Assembly (NCBI GenBank): GCA_900557385.1
Contig: USSP01000030.1
Location: 1 to 11,534, forward strand
Length of the DNA stretch: 11,534 nt
Direction: 5' to 3'
Origin: an uncultured Lachnospiraceae bacterium
Lineage (GTDB): Bacteria > Bacillota > Clostridia > Lachnospirales > Lachnospiraceae
Positions 6,512-11,534 of this stretch are shown piece after piece. The notes beneath the pieces are model-generated. The model did not search any database, had not been told where the DNA came from, and saw nothing but the letters and a program-made list of their open reading frames with translations. How positions within the stretch are numbered: the stretch's first letter is position 1; each line of letters opens with the position of its first letter. Both the position numbers and the translations under genes were made by a program.

Positions 6512-7987
6512 ATGGAAAATATCATATTACAGATGAAGCATATAGCGAAGCGATATCCAGGTGTTATTGCGCTGAATGATGTTAGTGTGGATTTTGAGAA
6601 AGGGAAGGTACATGCGCTGCTTGGTGAAAACGGCGCAGGAAAATCTACTCTGATTAAGGTACTTTCGGGAGCTGTTACAAATGATGAGGGTCAGATCTGT
6701 ATTGAAGGGAAAGAATATAAAAAAATGACGCCGTTGCTTTCCAGGCTCCATGGGATAGAGGTGATTTATCAGGAGTATAACTTAGTCGGTTCTTTGACCG
6801 TCGCGGAAAATATCTGTCTGGGAAGTAAGTTGCATGGACTTTCTAATAAAAAGGAGATGTTGATGCGCACTCGGGAATTGTTTGAGCAGTATCAGATTGA
6901 TATTAATCCAAAGTCCTATGTGCGTGATTTATCTCCAGCGCAGCAACAACTGGTGGAAATTTCAAAGGCGATTTCCAAAGAGGCCAGGATTATTGTAATG
7001 GATGAACCCACTGCCCAGTTGACAATGGCCGAGGTGCAGAAACTCTATGATATTATACATAATCTGAAGAAAAAAGGTGTTACCATTATTTATATCTCTC
7101 ATCGTTTGGAGGAATTGTTTGACATTACGGATTGTGTGACGGTTATGCGCGATGGCTGCTATGTTGCAACGGTACAGACCAGAGATACGAATCGGAATGA
7201 ATTGATTTCTCTGATGGTGGGACGTGAGCTAACGAATACTTATCCGGAAAGGAACTGTGTAAGAGATGAAGTAGTCCTGGAAGTAAAGAATGTCAGTGGT
7301 TTTTATAATGATAATATATCCTTCCAACTTCATCGAGGTGAGATTCTGGGCCTTTCTGGTTTGGTAGGCGCCGGGCGCACGGAACTGGCAAGGGCTATCT
7401 TTGGAGCGGATAAGAAGCTGGGTGGAAGCATTTGCTTATATGGGAAGGAAGTAAAAATCAAATCTCCAAGTGATGCCATTAAAGCCGGAATCGGATTAAT
7501 TCCAGAGGACCGAAAGGGGCAGGGATGTTTCCTTAACATGACGATTGAGTGGAATATTGCAATTTCTAATATTCGAAATTTGACTACGAACCGTCTGGTG
7601 AGTAAGAAGAAGATAGCAAAGAGGGCGGAGTATTTTAAGAATAAATTGAAGATAAAAACCCCTTCATTGAAGCAGAGAGTTGTGAATTTAAGTGGAGGAA
7701 ATCAGCAGAAGGTGGTTTTAGCGAAAGTTCTGGCCGCTAATTCTGATATTATCATCTTTGATGAGCCTACAAGAGGTATTGATATCGGTGCCCGCCACGA
7801 AATATATTTATTGATGACAGAACTGGTAAAGGATGGAAAGGCCATTATTATGATCAGTTCCGACATGGAAGAACTGTTAGGTATGTCCGACCGCATCATT
7901 GTGTTAAGTGAGGGAAGGATAACCGGTGAGGTACAAAAAGAAGATTTCAGTCAGGAGACTGTTTTACGCCTAGCATCCAATGAATAG
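6512..7987 (+). CDS. Sugar ABC importer ATPase, two cassettes (RbsA/MglA-like)
   Basis: A 491-residue cytoplasmic ATPase that powers uptake through the permease encoded next. First cassette: Walker A GENGAGKST (38-46), Q-loop Q87, signature LSPAQ (140-144), Walker B ending D164-E165 (VMDEPT) and H-loop H197 (YISHRLEE). Second cassette: Walker A-like GLVGAGRT (283-290), PEDRKGQG (331-338), signature LSGGNQQK (393-400) and Walker B D417-E418 (DEPTRGIDIGAR). The altered second Walker A (Arg in place of Lys) is normal for this family. The length is typical. AGGAAGG-like bases (6493-6499) and GGAG (6507-6510) precede the ATG. The stop overlaps the ribosome binding site of the permease gene. It is a clear contrast to the degenerate relative at 3832, which lacks most of these residues. 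Confidence 0.96.
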   Translation: MENIILQMKHIAKRYPGVIALNDVSVDFEKGKVHALLGENGAGKSTLIKVLSGAVTNDEGQICIEGKEYKKMTPLLSRLHGIEVIYQEYNLVGSLTVAENICLGSKLHGLSNKKEMLMRTRELFEQYQIDINPKSYVRDLSPAQQQLVEISKAISKEARIIVMDEPTAQLTMAEVQKLYDIIHNLKKKGVTIIYISHRLEELFDITDCVTVMRDGCYVATVQTRDTNRNELISLMVGRELTNTYPERNCVRDEVVLEVKNVSGFYNDNISFQLHRGEILGLSGLVGAGRTELARAIFGADKKLGGSICLYGKEVKIKSPSDAIKAGIGLIPEDRKGQGCFLNMTIEWNIAISNIRNLTTNRLVSKKKIAKRAEYFKNKLKIKTPSLKQRVVNLSGGNQQKVVLAKVLAANSDIIIFDEPTRGIDIGARHEIYLLMTELVKDGKAIIMISSDMEELLGMSDRIIVLSEGRITGEVQKEDFSQETVLRLASNE

Positions 7988-7991
7988 GAGG
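7986..7991 (+). promoter_or_regulatory. Ribosome binding site of the permease gene, overlapping the ATPase stop
   Basis: AGGAGG overlaps the TAG stop of the ATPase gene and stands 9 bases before the ATG at 8001. This fixes the permease start at 8001 rather than the in-frame ATG at 7980, which has no good site. Ribosomes finishing the ATPase would be well placed to start the permease. Confidence 0.85.
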
Positions 7992-8000
7992 ACTTACGAA

Positions 8001-8978
8001 ATGAATAAAGGAAAAGTAAAAGCAATCTTAAAATCAAATGTTATGTTAATTATCTTGATTTTGTTGGTGTGTGTGTTCAGTATTTTATCACCGAGTTTCC
8101 TGTCGGTAAAAAATATGATGAATATTTGTACCCAGAACGCATATTTTGTGATTGCTGCAATTGGAGTGGCAGTGATTATGATCAGCGGTGGTACGGATCT
8201 TTCCGTTGGGTACATTATATCCGTTGTAGGCGTATGTGTGGCAATTTTTATGCAGCGTTTTGGACTTCCGGTGCCGGTGGCCATTTTGTTGGGATTGATT
8301 CTGGGTGGAGCTATGGGTTGCTTTAACGGTTTTGCAGCAAATCTGTTGAAAATTCATCCCATGATTGTGACCTTGGCAACTATGACGATATTCCAGGGTA
8401 TTTCCTATACTATATCCAAATCACAGTCATTTTTTAATTTCTCTCCCTCCTATAAAGTAATTGGCCAAGGATATGTAGGAATCGTATCCGTACCGGTTAT
8501 TATTGCAGTAGTAATAGCAATTATTATGCATTTTATATTGGAAATGACGTGCTTTGGACGTTTTGTTTATGCAGCAGGCGGGAATGGGGAGGCAGCCCGT
8601 CTAGCCGGTATTAATACGAAACGAATCAGGCTGATCGTATTTTCATTAGGTGGTGTGTTGTTTGCTATATCCGCCATTCTTTTGACTGCACGTGGAGGCT
8701 CTGCAAATTCCACCATTGGACCAGGTACGGAATTTGACGCTATTACGGCATGTGTGCTGGGCGGAATCAGCTTCATTGGCGGCGAAGGTAATGTGAAAGG
8801 AGTTGTGGTCGGATGCCTGATTTTAGGTGTGCTGTCTAATGGTATGCAGTTGATTGGACTTGGTGTGTATGTACAATTTATCGTTAAGGGAATTATCTTA
8901 ATGCTTTCAATCGGGTATGATACCTTCCAGAAACAGGCCAGGGTGAAAAAGATAACTTCGGTGAAGACAGCCGCATAA
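8001..8978 (+). CDS. Sugar ABC transporter permease (RbsC-like)
   Basis: A 325-residue integral membrane protein of the branched-chain amino acid/ribose permease family (BPD_transp_2), expected to work as a homodimer with the ATPase encoded upstream. A first membrane helix lies at about 14-34. The family hallmark GGTDLSVG is at 63-70. Further hydrophobic segments cover about 92-112, 120-138, 161-181, 211-230, 246-262, 266-284 and 291-306. The cytoplasmic coupling loop is recognisable as GGNGEAARLAGIN (193-205), where an EAA-like element contacts the ATPase. The length is typical. A single permease gene is the norm for this class. No terminator is visible before the next gene, so the transcript may continue into the symporter gene. 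Confidence 0.95.
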   Translation: MNKGKVKAILKSNVMLIILILLVCVFSILSPSFLSVKNMMNICTQNAYFVIAAIGVAVIMISGGTDLSVGYIISVVGVCVAIFMQRFGLPVPVAILLGLILGGAMGCFNGFAANLLKIHPMIVTLATMTIFQGISYTISKSQSFFNFSPSYKVIGQGYVGIVSVPVIIAVVIAIIMHFILEMTCFGRFVYAAGGNGEAARLAGINTKRIRLIVFSLGGVLFAISAILLTARGGSANSTIGPGTEFDAITACVLGGISFIGGEGNVKGVVVGCLILGVLSNGMQLIGLGVYVQFIVKGIILMLSIGYDTFQKQARVKKITSVKTAA

Positions 8979-9029
8979 CAATCTTAATGCCGGTGGATCT
9001 GTGAAAGAAGTTTATATGGAGAAATAGGA

Positions 9030-10394
9030 ATGAGCAAGGTGAAAAGGGCATCAAAGGCAGCGGTCATATGTTATGGATTTGGAGAACTGGCTTCACAGCT
9101 TATCTGGATGTTTGTTGGTTCTTACCTGACACTTTTTTATACGGATATTGTAGGGCTTGCACCGATTGCTGTTTCGACAATCATGCTTGTGGCCAGGGTA
9201 TGGGATGTGGTGAATGATCCGATGGTGGGTGCGATTGCAGAGAGAACCCGGTCAAGATTTGGAAGATTTCGCCCATGGTTCGCATTTGGCTGTCCGTTTC
9301 TGGCATTGTTCGGAGTGTTGACATTTACAAATCCCTTTGGAGGAAACAGTACAGCCAGTATTCTATGGGCGGCGGTGACGTATATCGTCACAGGAATGCT
9401 TTTTTCCTTGGTCAATATTCCCTATGGCGCCATGGCGGCTGTAATGAGTGAGGATGCAAACCAACGTACGGAGATTAATTCCTCCAGAACGATAGGCACG
9501 CAGCTTGGTATGCTCGTTGTAAATGGGGCGACAGCAGCACTGGCACTTAAGTTTTCGGGTGAAGGAGCCGGGGTGGCAAGCGGACATGGATATATGATGA
9601 CGGCAGTTGTTTATGGAGTAGTTGCTATCCCATTGTTTATGATTGTATTTAAGACCGCTAAAGAGGTGGTGCAGCCAAAGGGGAAGGCGGTCAGGTTTTC
9701 TTTCAGGAATGCAGTTGGAAACCTTGTAAAGAATAAATATCTGATGATTGTTTCTTTCATTATGGTATTAGTCATGGCGGCAGTCATGGGGCGGATGTCA
9801 GTTGTAACATTTTATGTAATATACTGTCTGGGGTCTTATAAGCTGCTCAGTCTGATTATGGTGATTCCTTCTCTGTGCGCGATTTTGGTTTCCTTTATTG
9901 TTCCGACCCTTACGAAGTGGCTTGGCAAGAGAAATACACTTATGTTTTCCAACATTTTAATGGGGATTGGTCTTTTTATTATTTATCTTGCGCCCTACGA
10001 CAATATTGTAATGATTCTTATCGGAGATGTCATTTATGGGATGAATATGGGATTTGCGATTTCGCTTACAATGGTGGCAGATTCCATTGATTATATGGAA
10101 TTAAAATCCGGTGTAAGAACAGAAGGAACAGCTTATGCAATCTATGGACTGGCAACGAAGATTGGAAATGCCCTTGGAGCAGCTGTCGGTGTTATGCTTC
10201 TTTCTGCCTTTGGATATGTTGCGAATGAGGTACAGACAGTAGGTGCGTTGAAAGGAATCAATATTGTTACAAATTTAATTCCTGCAATACTCTTCTTTCT
10301 TAGTGCACTTGTGAGTCTTCTTTGGGATATGACGGACAAGGAGGCTGATGACATCAGAAAAAAGTTGAAAGCAAAGCATGTAGAAGAGGTATGA
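9030..10394 (+). CDS. GPH-family cation:sugar symporter (MelB/YicJ-like MFS transporter)
   Basis: A 454-residue, probably 12-helix membrane transporter of the glycoside-pentoside-hexuronide family. The diagnostic region is intact: RVWDVVNDP (56-64) followed by RTRSRFGRFRPW (72-83). D59 and D63 correspond to the helix-II acidic residues that bind the coupling cation in MelB. A second typical element is GMNMGFAISLTMVADSIDY (333-351), and the charged C-terminus is cytoplasmic. It begins 51 bases after the permease stop, without an obvious promoter or terminator between. It probably imports a sugar or glycoside with Na+ or H+. The substrate cannot be assigned. Its presence beside a complete ABC importer suggests two related substrates, two affinities, or export of a product. 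Confidence 0.93.
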   Translation: MSKVKRASKAAVICYGFGELASQLIWMFVGSYLTLFYTDIVGLAPIAVSTIMLVARVWDVVNDPMVGAIAERTRSRFGRFRPWFAFGCPFLALFGVLTFTNPFGGNSTASILWAAVTYIVTGMLFSLVNIPYGAMAAVMSEDANQRTEINSSRTIGTQLGMLVVNGATAALALKFSGEGAGVASGHGYMMTAVVYGVVAIPLFMIVFKTAKEVVQPKGKAVRFSFRNAVGNLVKNKYLMIVSFIMVLVMAAVMGRMSVVTFYVIYCLGSYKLLSLIMVIPSLCAILVSFIVPTLTKWLGKRNTLMFSNILMGIGLFIIYLAPYDNIVMILIGDVIYGMNMGFAISLTMVADSIDYMELKSGVRTEGTAYAIYGLATKIGNALGAAVGVMLLSAFGYVANEVQTVGALKGINIVTNLIPAILFFLSALVSLLWDMTDKEADDIRKKLKAKHVEEV

Positions 10395-10438
10395 GTATAA
10401 ATGTAGTGACAAAATTTTAGAAAGCGAGGAAAGTAGAA

Positions 10439-11534
10439 ATGAAAAATGGAAAATTACAGGTTGGAGTAATCGGGTGTGGAGGAATTGCAAATCAAAAGCA
10501 TTTTCCGGCGCTGACATCACAGGCAGATAAATGTGAGATTGTTGCGTTTTGTGATATTTACATAGAGCGCGCAGAGGTGGCAGCGAAGCAATATGGTGCT
10601 GAAGGTGCAAAGGTTTATAAGGATTACAATGAGCTTTTAAATAACCCGGAGATTGATGTGGTGCACGTGTGTACCCCGAATGTATCACATTGCCCAATTA
10701 CGGTTGCAGCTTTTGCAGCAGGGAAACATGTACTTTGTGAGAAACCGATGGCTGCTACTACAGAGGATGCTCAGAAGATGATGGATGCATGGAAAAAATC
10801 CGGAAAGAAATTTACCATCGGATACCAGAACAGATTCCGTACGGATTCCCAGATGTTAAAGCGAACATGTGAAGAAGGAAAACTTGGAGAAATCTATTTT
10901 GCAAAGGCGCATGCAGTTAGAAGAAGGGCGGTTCCTACTTGGGGAGTATTTCCGGATAAATCAAAGCAAGGCGGTGGTCCGCTGATTGATATAGGGACAC
11001 ATGCCCTTGATATTACATTATGGTGTATGGACAATTATAAGCCAGTCAGTGTTATGGGCTCTGTATTTGAGAAGCTGGGGCACCTACCGGAGGCTGTGGA
11101 AGGAAATATGTTTGGACCATGGGATCCGGAGAAATATGAGGTAGAGGATTCTGCTTTTGGATTTATTAAGATGGAAAATGGAGCTACCATCTTTCTTGAG
11201 TCCGCATGGGCGCTGAACGTGAAGGATTCCCGCGAGGCAGCCACAACACTCTGCGGCACAAAAGCAGGCGCAGAGATGGTGGGTGGTATGAGTTCGGATG
11301 GATACGATCTGGTAATCAATGAGACAACAGGCGGAGTTCTTACGGACGAGCATATCTCTAAATCAGGGACAGTTGCCTTTTTTGAGGGGGTAAATGACCG
11401 AAATGAAGCGGCAAAGGAGTGCAAACAGTGGCTGGATGCAATTTTGAATGATACAGAGCCTTTGGTAAAGCCGGAGCAGGCATTTGTCGTAACCCAGATT
11501 CTGGATGCAATTTACAAATCTGCTGCTTCAGGAT
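10439..11534 (+). CDS. Gfo/Idh/MocA family NAD(P)-dependent oxidoreductase (3' end outside window)
   Basis: The frame is open from the ATG at 10439 to the window end (365 codons), so the C-terminus is missing, though probably by little. GAGGA at 10426-10430 provides the ribosome binding site. The Rossmann domain starts at residue 6, with the nucleotide motif GVIGCGGIA (9-17) and an acidic residue D39 after the second strand (VAFCDI), suggesting a preference for NAD. The family motif CEKPMA is at 100-105, where K102 is the catalytic lysine. The second domain has IDIGTHALD (183-191), with D184 and H188 as the expected catalytic pair. Members oxidise a hydroxyl of sugars, inositols or glycosides, or reduce the matching ketone. 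It lies 44 bases after the symporter gene and is probably co-transcribed. With the TIM-barrel enzyme at 120, it points to a sugar oxidation pathway; the substrate is unknown. Confidence 0.94.
   Translation, partial: MKNGKLQVGVIGCGGIANQKHFPALTSQADKCEIVAFCDIYIERAEVAAKQYGAEGAKVYKDYNELLNNPEIDVVHVCTPNVSHCPITVAAFAAGKHVLCEKPMAATTEDAQKMMDAWKKSGKKFTIGYQNRFRTDSQMLKRTCEEGKLGEIYFAKAHAVRRRAVPTWGVFPDKSKQGGGPLIDIGTHALDITLWCMDNYKPVSVMGSVFEKLGHLPEAVEGNMFGPWDPEKYEVEDSAFGFIKMENGATIFLESAWALNVKDSREAATTLCGTKAGAEMVGGMSSDGYDLVINETTGGVLTDEHISKSGTVAFFEGVNDRNEAAKECKQWLDAILNDTEPLVKPEQAFVVTQILDAIYKSAASG

Noticed and set aside
6651..6975. LSPAQ in place of LSGGQ in the first cassette of the active ATPase, as a sign of defect
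   Set aside because: Variation at this position is normal for the first half of RbsA/MglA-type proteins, and all other catalytic residues are present.

Overview
The window looks like chromosomal DNA of a gut-type anaerobic Bacillota, most likely class Clostridia and Lachnospiraceae-like. This is inferred from the moderately AT-rich composition, strong AGGAGG-type ribosome binding sites, tight same-strand gene packing, a YesM/YesN-type two-component pair, and an RbsABC-type sugar transporter beside GPH and Gfo/Idh/MocA genes. Species cannot be fixed from the sequence alone. All nine supported genes lie on the + strand. I see no RNA genes, CRISPR arrays, insertion sequences or phage genes.

Layout: (1) 120-1040 encodes a xylose-isomerase-like TIM-barrel sugar isomerase/epimerase and ends at a clear intrinsic terminator (1060-1100). 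(2) 1178-5298 is a regulatory operon: an AraC-type response regulator, a YesM-type sensor kinase with almost no extracytoplasmic domain, and an RbsA-like tandem ABC protein whose ATPase motifs are extensively degenerate. It ends at a perfect 18-bp hairpin (5339-5380). (3) 5459-8978 is a complete ribose/galactose-type ABC importer: binding lipoprotein, double ATPase and permease. A GC-rich hairpin separates the binding protein from the ATPase gene. (4) 9030-10394 encodes a GPH-family cation:sugar symporter. (5) 10439 to the window edge is a Gfo/Idh/MocA oxidoreductase, cut off at its 3' end.

How they may work together: the two-component system probably senses a sugar or glycoside, directly or through transporter status, and controls the ABC importer. 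The substrate is taken up by the ABC system and perhaps also by the symporter. The NAD(P)-dependent oxidoreductase and the TIM-barrel enzyme then process it. Oxidoreductase plus TIM-barrel isomerase is the pairing known from inositol, levoglucosan, C-glycoside and other 3-keto-sugar pathways, but the substrate here is not determined by the sequence.

The most unusual item is the degenerate ABC protein at 3832-5298. It keeps one Walker A motif but has lost the second Walker A, the second signature motif and several catalytic residues. It is encoded overlapping the kinase gene, not with the transporter. It may be a regulatory pseudo-ATPase that couples sugar transport to the kinase.
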